A stretch of 64,000 nucleotides of DNA. Origin: Gammaproteobacteria bacterium. GTDB taxonomy: Bacteria > Pseudomonadota > Gammaproteobacteria > Steroidobacterales > Steroidobacteraceae. Below, one piece after another: positions 18,540-27,247 of this stretch. Below the pieces are notes generated by a model. It saw only the letters and a program-made list of their open reading frames with translations. It was not told the DNA's origin and did no database searches. The stretch lies in assembly GCA_016707425.1 (NCBI GenBank), contig JADJHU010000008.1:62001-126000 (forward strand), given 5' to 3'. The position numbers and the translations under genes are program-made. The stretch's first letter is position 1. Each line of letters opens with the position of its first letter.

Positions 18540-19352
18540 TCAACGCTCGGAGTGCTCGCGATGCTCTTCGTGTCGCTCCTCGCCGACGTGTCGCTGATGC
18601 GCACCGCCCTCTGGCGCCTTGGACTTCACCTCGTTCTGACGCTGCTCCACTCGTCCGGCGCGCACCGCCTCTGGACGAAGCTCGGGCCTCTCACGCGCCT
18701 CCTCCCGGCGCTGCACCTGAGCGGCAGTCGGAGCGACATGCGCTTCACTCGCGGCCGCGCGCTCCCCAGCGTTGAGCTGCCTTCGGGTGCCGTCCGGCCC
18801 TCCGCTATATGAGACGCGAGGCATGCGCGTGCCTTTATAAGTGTTGTTGATCGTCACGTTGTTCACGACGGTCTCGTGATACACGTTACGGACATTGGTT
18901 ACATTCACGTTCGTCACGGCAGTGTTGTAGTGGAACACTCCTCTGGCCCAGCGCCCGCCGGCATAGCCGGACCCGAAGTAGCCATCACCATAATTGATGC
19001 CACCGTAATACCCGACACGAGCGCCCCAGTAGCCTTCATGGAAGACATAGCGCCCGTCCGCGACGAAGGACCAGTACCCTGGCGTCCACAGTAGCCCCGC
19101 CCTCGGCGGCAACACCCACAGGCCGGGCACCCAGTAGTACCCGACTGCCGCATGACTCCAGTACCCCGGAATCCACAGATACCCTTCGGCCGGGCATGGC
19201 GGCTGCTCCTGAAACGGAATCCGGGGGGGCGCCTCACGGATGACAACAGATGCGCTGACCGATGTGCGTACGGCAGGGTCGGCAGCACAGCCGCCCAGCA
19301 GAGACAGCGTGGGAATCGCGAGGACGACCGGCCAAAGGCGTTGCGCTTTCAC
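18540..19352 (-). CDS. Trp/Tyr-repeat (YXWGXW-type) lipoprotein
   Basis: A 270-residue probable lipoprotein. The signal peptide ends in LLGGC (lipobox). It is followed by four or five imperfect repeats rich in Trp, Tyr, Gly and Pro (LWIPGYW, YWVPGLW, LWTPGYW, FHEGYWG), a hallmark of the YXWGXW family. Then comes an Asn/Val-rich segment (VTNVNVTNVRN) and a charged His/Glu/Arg tail. Function unknown; members are envelope proteins. I propose a GTG start because the signal peptide begins there and GAGG lies about 10 nt upstream; frames extending further upstream lack a signal. The Asn-rich stretch gives a locally lower GC content. Its stop lies just before the DUF1800 start region. Confidence 0.75.
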   Translation of the reverse strand: MKAQRLWPVVLAIPTLSLLGGCAADPAVRTSVSASVVIREAPPRIPFQEQPPCPAEGYLWIPGYWSHAAVGYYWVPGLWVLPPRAGLLWTPGYWSFVADGRYVFHEGYWGARVGYYGGINYGDGYFGSGYAGGRWARGVFHYNTAVTNVNVTNVRNVYHETVVNNVTINNTYKGTRMPRVSYSGGPDGTRRQLNAGERAAASEAHVAPTAAQVQRREEARERPELRPEAVRAGRVEQRQNEVKSKAPEGGAHQRHVGEERHEEHREHSER

Positions 19353-19458
19353 GTGCAGAGGACCTCGCGCAGACACGACTACATCGTGTGACTGCACGAT
19401 GAGGAGCAGAGTTCCACGCGGCGTTTGCGCGCGCCACCGCTGATCGTTGGGTATCCGC

Positions 19459-20238
19459 TCAGCGCCCGCGGAAGTTCGGCTTGCGCTTCTCCGCGAAGGC
19501 ACGCGGACCTTCGCGTGCATCCTCCGAACGAAGCACCCTCTCCGCCATCGTCTTCTCGAGCACGAAAGCCGGCTCGAGGTTCAGCACCCGCACGGCGATT
19601 TCCTTGGCCGTGCGCACCGCGAGCGGGCCGTTCTGGCAGATGCGCTCCGCCCAGGCCATCGCCTCCTCCATCAGCCGCTCTCCCGGCACGACGGCGTTCA
19701 CCAGGCCGACCTCACGTGCGCGCTCGGCGGTGATGTTCTGGCCCATGAGCAGCAGCTCCATGGCCACGGCCCAGGGGATCTGCTGCGGCAGGCGCACGTG
19801 ACTGCCACCCGCGGGGATCACGCCCACCTTGACCTCGGCCAGGCCGAAGCTCGCGCTCTCGGCGGCAATGCGGATGTCGGTGCCCAGAAGGAACTCCAGT
19901 CCGCCCGCGATGCACAGTCCGTTGACCGCCCCGATGATGGGCTTGTAGATGTGGTGGAAAGGGCGCTTCTGCGGATCGGCGTAGCCCATCGAGTCGCCGG
20001 CGGCGACCGCGGGCAGTGCGTCCTTGAGGTCCATGCCGGCGCAGAATGCGCGCGGGCCCGTACCGGTGAGCACGGCTACCCAGAGATCGGGGTCGCCGTT
20101 GAAGTCGTCAAAGGCCGCATCCATGCCGAAGAGCATCTCCTTCGTGATGGCATTCATCGCCTCGGGGCGATTGAAGCTCATCACGGCGATGCGCCCGCGT
20201 TTCTCGTAGGTGAATGTAGTCGGCAGTTGTAGTGTCAT
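19459..20238 (-). CDS. Enoyl-CoA hydratase/isomerase (crotonase family)
   Basis: A 259-residue crotonase. The oxyanion-hole region AFCAGMDL and the IAGGLEFLLG helix are present. Both Glu positions used for water addition are kept: one in LAEVKVGVIPAGG and one in AMELLLMG. This supports a true trans-2-enoyl-CoA hydratase of beta-oxidation. AAGGACGG precedes the ATG. It lies 18 bp downstream of the second crotonase gene, so the two are likely co-transcribed. Confidence 0.9.
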   Translation of the reverse strand: MTLQLPTTFTYEKRGRIAVMSFNRPEAMNAITKEMLFGMDAAFDDFNGDPDLWVAVLTGTGPRAFCAGMDLKDALPAVAAGDSMGYADPQKRPFHHIYKPIIGAVNGLCIAGGLEFLLGTDIRIAAESASFGLAEVKVGVIPAGGSHVRLPQQIPWAVAMELLLMGQNITAERAREVGLVNAVVPGERLMEEAMAWAERICQNGPLAVRTAKEIAVRVLNLEPAFVLEKTMAERVLRSEDAREGPRAFAEKRKPNFRGR

Positions 20239-20256
20239 GTTTGTCCGTCCTTCGTT

Positions 20257-21159
20257 TCAATCCTGCTTCTTTTCCGGTGGGTGCTGTGCTTCGTATTCCC
20301 GGAGCAACTCACGCTGCGCCCTGGCCTCACGCTCGCGGATGGCCCAGAACTCCGCCTTGCGCTTGGCCACGAAGGCGGCCCCGCCTTCCTTGCCCTCGGG
20401 CATGTCGAACCAGTCCGGATACATGGACGCAGATGTGATGCCGGGTTCGCGATAGCCGTCCATCTCCTGGTCGAAGGCCGCCTTCAGCACCTCGAGGCAG
20501 CCCGGGCTCTTGCCGAGAAGCTCCTCGCACCACTGGTCCACCTCGCCTTCGAGGCGCTCGAGCGGCACCACGGTGTTCACGAGACCCATCTGCAGGGCCT
20601 GCTGCGCATCGTACTTGCGGCACAGCATCCACATTTCCCGCGCCTTCTTGGCCCCGACGACCTTGGTGAGGTAGGGCACGAAGAAGCCATCCGCCGGCGA
20701 GGAGACGCGCGGGCCCGCCTGCCCGAACACGGCGTTGTCCGCCGCGATCGTGAAGTCGCAGCAGTACGCCATGTGATTGTGTCCGGCGATGCAGTAACCC
20801 TGGACCTGCGCAATGATGGGCTTGCGTGAGATGCGCATCAGACGATTGTGCGGATACCGGTTGTAGAAGGCCTCGCGCAGCCCCCAGCGCTCCCAGTCGA
20901 CGTCGCCACCTGCCCCGAAGTGCTTACCCCGGGCGGCCACCACAAGCACGCCGATCGAGGGATCGTGGTTCCCGTCGTAGAAGGCGCGGAACATCTCGTC
21001 GACCGTGGCGAGCGTCAGCGTATTCATCTTCTCCGGCTTGTTGAGCGTGATGCGAGCCACCCCGCCACGCAGCGTCTCGTGATGCTTCTTCTCGTAGGCG
21101 ATCTCCCTGAAACCCTCGAGGCCTTCGCCCTTCACGGCGGTCCAGTCTGTCCAGCTCAT
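20257..21159 (-). CDS. Crotonase-family ring hydrolase/synthase, BadI/MenB-like
   Basis: A 300-residue crotonase-family member. It is closer in pattern to naphthoate synthase (MenB) and 2-ketocyclohexanecarboxyl-CoA hydrolase (BadI) than to hydratases: GAGGDVDW instead of the usual CAGxD, FGQAGPRVSSPADG with the Asp position, AKKAREMWMLCRKYDA and MGLVNTVVP. MenB is improbable because no menaquinone genes are near. A hydrolytic ring-opening (retro-Dieckmann) role on a cyclic beta-keto acyl-CoA fits the catabolic context, but this is inference. First gene of a two-gene unit, divergent from a luciferase-like gene. Confidence 0.82.
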   Translation of the reverse strand: MSWTDWTAVKGEGLEGFREIAYEKKHHETLRGGVARITLNKPEKMNTLTLATVDEMFRAFYDGNHDPSIGVLVVAARGKHFGAGGDVDWERWGLREAFYNRYPHNRLMRISRKPIIAQVQGYCIAGHNHMAYCCDFTIAADNAVFGQAGPRVSSPADGFFVPYLTKVVGAKKAREMWMLCRKYDAQQALQMGLVNTVVPLERLEGEVDQWCEELLGKSPGCLEVLKAAFDQEMDGYREPGITSASMYPDWFDMPEGKEGGAAFVAKRKAEFWAIREREARAQRELLREYEAQHPPEKKQD

Positions 21160-21190
21160 GTCTCGGTTCTCATTCGATGGGGCCAGGCGC

Positions 21191-21198
21191 TTATGATA
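21191..21198. promoter_or_regulatory. Shared -10-like element in divergent region
   Basis: TTATGATA lies between the divergent crotonase and luciferase-like genes. It reads TATGAT on the plus strand and TATCAT on the minus strand, each 5 of 6 to the sigma-70 -10 box, so it could serve both directions. No convincing -35 boxes are visible. Confidence 0.28.
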
Positions 21199-21277
21199 GC
21201 GGCTGTGACCCTCGTTCGAGCGCCCCGGGGGGACGGTTTCCAGACAAGGCCGCTCAGGGCACACAGGGAGAACCCGC

Positions 21278-22180
21278 ATGCGTTTCGGATTTCATCTTTT
21301 CATGGTCGACCCGGCGGAGCACCAGGCCGTGGCACGCACGGCCGATGAGTGCGGCTGGGACAGCATCCAGGTGGCCGATGCGCCTTTCTTCCCCGAGAAG
21401 ACCGCAGTTCCCTATCCCTACACCCCGGATGGCTCGCGCTTCTGGCCGCTCGACATCCCGGTGCTCGACCCCTGGGTCGCGATCACTGCCATGGCCACGG
21501 TCACGAAGCGCCTGCGCTTCCTGCCCTCGGTGCTGCGGCTCGCCATCCGCCAGCCGCTGCTGGAGGCCAAGAGTTTCTTCTCGGTGGCCGCGGTCGCCAA
21601 CGAACGCGTGGCCCTCGGTGTCGGGCTCGCCTGGATGCCCGAGGAGTTCAAGTGGCTGCACGTGGACATGAAGACCCGCGGAGCGCGTCAGGACGAGGCC
21701 ATCCAGATCATCCGGCTCCTGATGAAGGGCGGCATGCAGGAGTTCCACGGCAGGCACTTCGACTTCGAGCGCCTCACGATGGCGCCCGTGCCGAAAAAGC
21801 CGCTCAAGATCTACGTCGGGGGCACGACGCCGCCCGCGCTCAGGCGTGCCGCACGCCTCGGTGATGGCTGGGTGAGCGTCATCCACGACAAAGACCAGGT
21901 GCCCGCCGTCATCGATGAGCTCAACCGCTACCGCCGCGAGTACGGCCGCGAGAAGGAGCCCTTCGACATCATGATGCACTGCCCGGACGCCCAGAGCCTC
22001 GACGACATCCGCCGTCTGGAGGATCTGGGCGTCACGGACCTCCAGGTCACGCCCTGGAGTGCACCGGGCATCCTCGCCGAGATGGGTGTCGGCACCATCA
22101 TGCAGCAGCAGCCGCCTCTTGCAGTGAAGCAGGAGGCCATCCGCCGCTACGCCGACAGCGTCATCGCCCGCCTCAGATGA
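21278..22180 (+). CDS. LLM-class flavin/F420 oxidoreductase
   Basis: A 300-residue luciferase-like TIM barrel resembling the F420-dependent reductase branch: opening MRFGFHLFMVDPAEH, WDSIQVAD, a GVGLAWMPEEF loop, and the later KIYVGGTTPPALRRAARLGDGW motif that binds the cofactor phosphate. Whether F420 or FMN is used is not decided by sequence alone. GGGAG lies 6 nt before the ATG. It stands alone on the plus strand and its last 8 bases overlap the end of the convergent flavoenzyme gene. Confidence 0.87.
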   Translation: MRFGFHLFMVDPAEHQAVARTADECGWDSIQVADAPFFPEKTAVPYPYTPDGSRFWPLDIPVLDPWVAITAMATVTKRLRFLPSVLRLAIRQPLLEAKSFFSVAAVANERVALGVGLAWMPEEFKWLHVDMKTRGARQDEAIQIIRLLMKGGMQEFHGRHFDFERLTMAPVPKKPLKIYVGGTTPPALRRAARLGDGWVSVIHDKDQVPAVIDELNRYRREYGREKEPFDIMMHCPDAQSLDDIRRLEDLGVTDLQVTPWSAPGILAEMGVGTIMQQQPPLAVKQEAIRRYADSVIARLR

Positions 22181-24170
22181 TCAGCCCGATGTTGGCTCCG
22201 TGCCGCGTCGCCTCCGCAAGGCGGCGCGGCACCCAGGCCCCGCCCGCGAGGTAGGTTTCCATCTTTCCGCCTTCGGCCTTGAGCTGGTTGTAGAGCTGCG
22301 GCTGCGGTACAGAGCCGTAGACCAGGACCACGCTGTCGAAGCCCTCGACCCGGTAGGTCTTGCCACCCCAGGAGGAAACGAACTCGAGCGCACCCCCCTG
22401 CACGGCCGAGAGCATCACGTTCAGATGGATCTTCACCCCGCAGTCCTCCATGCGCTTCAGCATCATGCCGATCGAATAGCGCTGGATCTCCGCACCGAGA
22501 TGCACGGACTTGTGGAAGACCTCGACCTCCTTGCCCTTCGAAGCGAGATACTCGGCCACGCAGGGCGTCTGGTAGTAGTCCTCCTGAGAGACGACGGCCA
22601 CGCGTTTCCCGGTCGACGCCTTGCCAAGCATGACGTCCCAGCCCTGCACCACATGGGGTGAGTCCAGACCCGGCACGTCATCAGGCACGCGCGGCACCGA
22701 ACCGGTCGCGATCACGACCGTCTCCGGCGAAAGCGCCTTGATCGCAGCGATGTCTGCCCGGGTCTCCAGCCGTACGTCGACACCGAGCCGGGCGAGCTCG
22801 TTCTCCTCGAAATAGACCTGATCCTCGAACGAATCGCGCCCCGGCGCTTTCATCGCGATCAGAAGCTGGCCCCCGACCCGCTTGCCCTCCTCGAGCAGCG
22901 TGACCTTGTGGCCGCGCATGGCCGCGATGCGCGCAGCCTCGCAGCCTGCTGCCCCGCCGCCCACGACCACGACCCGCTTCGCCCTCTGAGCCGGCTTGTA
23001 TTCCGCCTTCCAGCGCAGCTCCTGTCCGATGACCGGGTTGATCGAACAGAGCGGCGTGTAGGGCAGCGTCATGGGCTCCGCGGCTTCGTCGATGCAGCGT
23101 GTGCACGCGATGCAGCGGCGGATCTCGCTCAGGCGGCCCTCCTGAGCCTTGTTGGCAAACTCAGGATCGGCGATCCCGGCACGGACCATGCCGACGAGAT
23201 CGCAGTAGCCGCCCTTCAGCAGTTCTTCCGCGAGCACGGGGTCGTTGATGCGCCCCGTGAAGAGCACGGCGACCTTCCGCTCGAGCGTGGAGAGATCTTC
23301 GCGCGCCGCCTTGCCGAAATCGCGGAACGCTCCGTTCGGGTAGTAGGACGAGGGCACATAGGACGGAGCACCCCAGCAATGGCCGACGTCGAGGTCCACG
23401 AAATCGAGGAGCCCGGTCTCCCCGATGTAGTAGAGCATCTCGCGCAGCTCCATGTTGTCATAGCCACCCTTGCGCGACTCCTGGCCGTTGACCCGAATGC
23501 CGACAGCCATCGAGTCGCCCACCACCTTGCGGATGCGCTTCAGCGCCTCGACGACGAAGCGAATCCGCTCCTTCGGGCCGCCGCCCCAGCGATCCGTGCG
23601 CCGGTTGGTCGCCGGGGAGAGAAAGCTGTAGCCGACCGTCTCATGGGCGCAGTGGATTTCGACGCCGTCCGAGCCGGAGTCCTTAGCAACCTTTGCCGCC
23701 CTGGCATAGGTGTCGAAGAGGAACTCGATCTCCTGCTCACCGAGCATGTGAGGCGTATGATCCTGCGCGCCGATCACGGGCACGCTCGATGGCGACCAGC
23801 AGGCATTGAGATGGGTCAGCTGCGCGATCACCACGGACCCGCAGTCGTGCACCTCGTCCACGAACTTCTTCCAGCTCTCGCCGAAGGCCGGATTCTGGTA
23901 GGCGGCAAAGCGCGAGCTGAAGCCCCCACGCAGCGAGACCTCGTCGAAAGATCCCGCAGGCATCGGCACGTCGAGCAACCAGGTTTCGCCGCCGATCCAG
24001 CCCGTTCCCCCGCGCGCCTTGGCGCCGTGATGGGCGATGAAGTGCTCGTCGATCAGTCCCGGGGTCATCGACGAATTGATGGTGTTGGTGGTCTCGCAGA
24101 TACGGTTCGGCACCCGCATCGGCCCCACCTGCAGGGGAGAGAACAGATGCTCGAAATGCACGGTGCTCAT
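22173..24170 (-). CDS. Old-yellow-enzyme/2,4-dienoyl-CoA-reductase-type flavoprotein
   Basis: A 665-residue two-part flavoenzyme. The N-terminal TIM barrel (about 1-380) is OYE-like and ends in a Cys cluster (RCIACTRCID...PLCSINP) that binds a 4Fe-4S centre. The C-terminal part carries the FAD/NAD modules, with VVVGGGAAGCEAA starting near residue 385 and ATGSVPRVPDD later. This is the architecture of 2,4-dienoyl-CoA reductase, trimethylamine dehydrogenase and bile-acid 7-dehydroxylation enzymes (BaiCD/BaiH). It probably reduces a conjugated enoyl or enone substrate. Start and stop overlap with the upstream nitroreductase gene (TGATG), pointing to coupled expression. Confidence 0.9.
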   Translation of the reverse strand: MSTVHFEHLFSPLQVGPMRVPNRICETTNTINSSMTPGLIDEHFIAHHGAKARGGTGWIGGETWLLDVPMPAGSFDEVSLRGGFSSRFAAYQNPAFGESWKKFVDEVHDCGSVVIAQLTHLNACWSPSSVPVIGAQDHTPHMLGEQEIEFLFDTYARAAKVAKDSGSDGVEIHCAHETVGYSFLSPATNRRTDRWGGGPKERIRFVVEALKRIRKVVGDSMAVGIRVNGQESRKGGYDNMELREMLYYIGETGLLDFVDLDVGHCWGAPSYVPSSYYPNGAFRDFGKAAREDLSTLERKVAVLFTGRINDPVLAEELLKGGYCDLVGMVRAGIADPEFANKAQEGRLSEIRRCIACTRCIDEAAEPMTLPYTPLCSINPVIGQELRWKAEYKPAQRAKRVVVVGGGAAGCEAARIAAMRGHKVTLLEEGKRVGGQLLIAMKAPGRDSFEDQVYFEENELARLGVDVRLETRADIAAIKALSPETVVIATGSVPRVPDDVPGLDSPHVVQGWDVMLGKASTGKRVAVVSQEDYYQTPCVAEYLASKGKEVEVFHKSVHLGAEIQRYSIGMMLKRMEDCGVKIHLNVMLSAVQGGALEFVSSWGGKTYRVEGFDSVVLVYGSVPQPQLYNQLKAEGGKMETYLAGGAWVPRRLAEATRHGANIGLII

Positions 24171-24688
24171 CAGGCAGGCCCTGTCGGTGTGAGATAGACG
24201 ATGGCGAAGGGTCGGGTGGTCTGTTTCTGGAAATATCCCCAGGCAGGAAACACCTTGTCGAGCTTTGGCCACAGCGCCTTTCGCTCGGCCTCCGTGGCAT
24301 CGCGGGCCACCGCGGTCATCTTCCTGTGATCCAGTTGCACCCAGCACTTCGGACTGGCCTTGAGGTTGAGATACCAGGCCGGATGCTCGTCATAGCCGGC
24401 GAGCGACCCCACGACCACCATGCTCTCGCCTTCCTGCAGGAAAACGAGCGGCGTGGCCCGCTTCTGACCGGACTTGCGCCCCGTTACCGTCAGCAGCAGG
24501 GTCGGCAGCCCCGAGGGCGAGCCCTTGCCCGAGGCCCAGCCGTCAGGATTCGCGAGGAAGCGTTCCACGTCCGCCTTGGCGTCTCCACGGATGCGCTCCA
24601 GCGATGCGGTCGCATCCTTCAGCCACTGGAACTCCTGCTCGGTCATGCTGTCCGGCTTCACCATCTTGTCGCGATTCGTGCTCGCCAT
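24170..24688 (-). CDS. Deazaflavin (F420)-dependent nitroreductase-family protein
   Basis: A 172-residue member of the DDN/F420H2-dependent quinone reductase fold (split beta barrel). The typical line is TVTGRKSGQKRATPLVF, then VVVGSLAGYDEHPAWYLNL, where cofactor binds. In actinobacteria such proteins use F420H2. In a gammaproteobacterium the cofactor is uncertain. About 40 extra N-terminal residues precede the domain. AGAGGGCAG lies before the ATG. It shares the operon with the OYE-type enzyme and resembles the protein at 27248-27763. Confidence 0.87.
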   Translation of the reverse strand: MASTNRDKMVKPDSMTEQEFQWLKDATASLERIRGDAKADVERFLANPDGWASGKGSPSGLPTLLLTVTGRKSGQKRATPLVFLQEGESMVVVGSLAGYDEHPAWYLNLKASPKCWVQLDHRKMTAVARDATEAERKALWPKLDKVFPAWGYFQKQTTRPFAIVYLTPTGPA

Positions 24689-24765
24689 GTTCTGCCCTCT
24701 GGTCGAATGATCGTCAGTTGTTCTCTGGATCGCAGGTTACCGCATCGGGTGTCCGTGCCATACAC

Positions 24766-25974
24766 TCATGGAATGGCACCCTTCGCCTTCAACGCCTCGA
24801 TTTCCTCCCACTCGTAACCGAGCAGCTCCATCATCAGGATCTCGGTGTCCTGGCCAAGCTGCGGCCCGAGTGTGCGGACCTCGCCGGGAGTCTTCGAGAG
24901 CGTCACCGGGAGGCCGCGGATGTCCACCTCCCGCTGCACTTCTTCACACCAGGCCTTCATGAAGTAACGATTCTGCCAGGCCTGCTCATCGCGGATCACG
25001 TCTGCGAAGTCGTTGATTGGGCTCGCAACCAGCCCTTCGGCGCCGAGCGCTGTCATGAGCTGGAGGTGGTCGCGCTTCGAGGTGGCCGCCTCGATCGCCC
25101 CGATCAGTGCACGACAGTCGCGCCTGCGGCCCTCTGTCGAAGCAAAGCGTGCATCGACTGCGAGCGAGGGCTCACCGAGCGCACGGCACAGCGCTGCAAA
25201 GCGCGCGTCTTCGTTCGGCTCGCAGAGATAGACCCACTTGCCCTGCGTCGGGTAGAGATTCCACAGCGGATTCTCGACATCACGGCGCGAATGCTGCAGG
25301 GCGCTCTCCCTGTGGCCTGCCAGAAAGGCCTGCAGGTAGGGGGCCGCGAGATACAGCTGGGCACCATACAGTGACGCATCCAGACTCTGGCCCCTTCCCG
25401 TCCGTCGTCGCTGGTAGAGCGCAAGCGCGATGCCCAGCGCCGACATGATGCCTCCATAGGCATCCCCTGAACCCATCCCGAGGTAGATCGGTGGCTGCCC
25501 GGGTTCACCGAGGCGCGCCATGATGCCGGTGAGCGCCTGCACGGTCATGTCGAAAGACGGCTTCGAAACGCCGCCGAAGCGCCCATAGCCGGTATTGGTC
25601 GCATAGATCAGGCGCGGATTCACACCCGCGAGTTTTTCGTATCCCAGGTTCCACGCACTCAGCACCTCGGGCGCGAGGTTCGACAGGAAGACGTCCGACT
25701 TCTCCACGAGGCGGTAGAGGATCGCCTGCCCTTCGGGCTTCCTGAGGTCGATGGCGATGCTTTTCTTGTTGCGGTTGATCACCAGGAAGTACTGGTTCCA
25801 GTCCCCGATCTCGAGCGACTTGATGCTGCGTACGCCACGGGCCTGATCGCCGCCCTGCGGACGCTCAACCTTGACGACTTCAGCACCGAAATCGGCAAGG
25901 TATTGCGCAGACACCGGTCCCTGGAACCAGACGGTGAGATCGATGACCCGGATGCCTTCCAGTGCTCTTGCCAA
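24766..25974 (-). CDS. Class III CoA-transferase (CaiB/BaiF family)
   Basis: A 402-residue CoA-transferase that moves CoA between carboxylic acids through an aspartyl-CoA anhydride. It has IRVIDLTVWFQGP near the start, ADFGAEVVKVERP, the NRNKKSIAIDL strand and the GSGDAYGG segment with the expected catalytic Asp, then RRRTGRGQ. The start is TTG: GGGAGGAGG lies directly upstream and no ATG fits better. Second of two adjacent CoA-transferase genes 15 bp apart; it keeps the Asp the neighbour lacks. Confidence 0.88.
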   Translation of the reverse strand: MARALEGIRVIDLTVWFQGPVSAQYLADFGAEVVKVERPQGGDQARGVRSIKSLEIGDWNQYFLVINRNKKSIAIDLRKPEGQAILYRLVEKSDVFLSNLAPEVLSAWNLGYEKLAGVNPRLIYATNTGYGRFGGVSKPSFDMTVQALTGIMARLGEPGQPPIYLGMGSGDAYGGIMSALGIALALYQRRRTGRGQSLDASLYGAQLYLAAPYLQAFLAGHRESALQHSRRDVENPLWNLYPTQGKWVYLCEPNEDARFAALCRALGEPSLAVDARFASTEGRRRDCRALIGAIEAATSKRDHLQLMTALGAEGLVASPINDFADVIRDEQAWQNRYFMKAWCEEVQREVDIRGLPVTLSKTPGEVRTLGPQLGQDTEILMMELLGYEWEEIEALKAKGAIP

Positions 25975-25989
25975 GCTGCCTCCTCCCTG

Positions 25990-27186
25990 TCAGGCGATGA
26001 TGCCCTGGGAGGCGAGCTCGCTGATCGCCTCCTCGCTCTGGCCGAGCAGTTCCCCAAGAACCTGCGCGCTGTGCTGGCCCCGGCACGGAGCGAGCCGCAC
26101 GAGCCGTGCGGGGCTCTCGCTCATATAGATCGGGAAACCAAGGCTCTGCACGCGTCCGAAGCTCGGGTGATCGAGCTCGATGACATAACGGTTGGCCCGC
26201 AGCTGCGGATCCCTGGCCGGGTAGTCGAACTGTTCGATGATGTCCGCAGACATCTGCTTTTCCATGAACACGGTCCGCCAGTGACTCGAGGGCTGGCGCT
26301 GGAAGCGCTCCTCGAGTTCGCGGATGAGCTCGAGCCTGTGGATGGCAGTGCGCTTCTCGTGAGTGTCGAAGCGCGGATCGTCACGAGCAATCCCCAGCGC
26401 CTCCGAGAATGCGGGCCACCAGCGATCCGTATCCGGCATGGTGAGCGTCACCCAGCGTCCGTCGGCGCTTGGGTAGAGCGAACCTGACATGGGGTTCGAG
26501 ACATCGAGTCGCGAGATCGGATTCAGCAGCCGCTCACCCGAGCCGATGGCGAGAAAAGCCTGGATGTCGAGCGCGGCCCCGTACATGTTGGCACCGAAGA
26601 GCGAGACATCCACCTCCTGTCCCTCACCTGTTTCCTGGCGATGCAGCAGCGCGGTGATCACCCCGAAAGCGAGCATCACCGCCGAGTGCATGGCACCGGC
26701 CCCGGTGTAGACCGGTGGCTGTCCGGGCTGCGGCAGGATCGGCATCATCCCGGTGCGCGCGGCGGCCAGTTCGTCGATCGCCGGCAGATCCGCATCCGGT
26801 CCGACAGGACCAAAGCCCGAGATGCGGGCAAAGATCACATCCGGGCGCACCGCGGACACCGACGCGTGGTCGAGGCCGAGTGCTGCGAGTTCGCCGCGCT
26901 CCCAGTCCGTGACGACCACGTCCATGCGCCCCAGGAGCTCGCGCAGGAGGGCCCGCCCGCGCGCCGCATGCACGTCGAGCGCGACGCTCTCCTTGTTGCG
27001 GTGGATGAGATCGGCTTCGTGGTTCCACGATGCGCCGGCCGCACTCGCCGCCTCAGCCCGTTCGGCGGAGGGCAACTCGAGGCGGATCACCCGGGCGCCG
27101 AAGTCGGCGAGGAACATCGCCGAGAGGCCCCCGAAGAACCGGCGGGTCAGATCGAGAACAATAAGATCATCTAGTGCGCGAGTCAT
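25990..27186 (-). CDS. CaiB/BaiF-family protein lacking the catalytic Asp
   Basis: A 398-residue class III CoA-transferase-fold protein. Domain marks are DLIVLDLTRRFFG, ADFGARVIRLE, NKESVALDV and RQETGEGQEVDVSLFG. At the position where the neighbour has GDAYGG, this one reads GAMHSA, so the nucleophilic Asp is replaced by Ala. It may be a non-catalytic partner in a heteromeric complex with the downstream paralog, or a CoA-binding protein of other function. The N-terminal half is also Ala/Glu-rich and more divergent. Confidence 0.8.
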   Translation of the reverse strand: MTRALDDLIVLDLTRRFFGGLSAMFLADFGARVIRLELPSAERAEAASAAGASWNHEADLIHRNKESVALDVHAARGRALLRELLGRMDVVVTDWERGELAALGLDHASVSAVRPDVIFARISGFGPVGPDADLPAIDELAAARTGMMPILPQPGQPPVYTGAGAMHSAVMLAFGVITALLHRQETGEGQEVDVSLFGANMYGAALDIQAFLAIGSGERLLNPISRLDVSNPMSGSLYPSADGRWVTLTMPDTDRWWPAFSEALGIARDDPRFDTHEKRTAIHRLELIRELEERFQRQPSSHWRTVFMEKQMSADIIEQFDYPARDPQLRANRYVIELDHPSFGRVQSLGFPIYMSESPARLVRLAPCRGQHSAQVLGELLGQSEEAISELASQGIIA

Positions 27187-27247
27187 GCTGGGTGCTCAGT
27201 TCGCCCGGGGCCGGCCCCCCGCAAATTCAGGCGCGGGGCCTCAGGCG

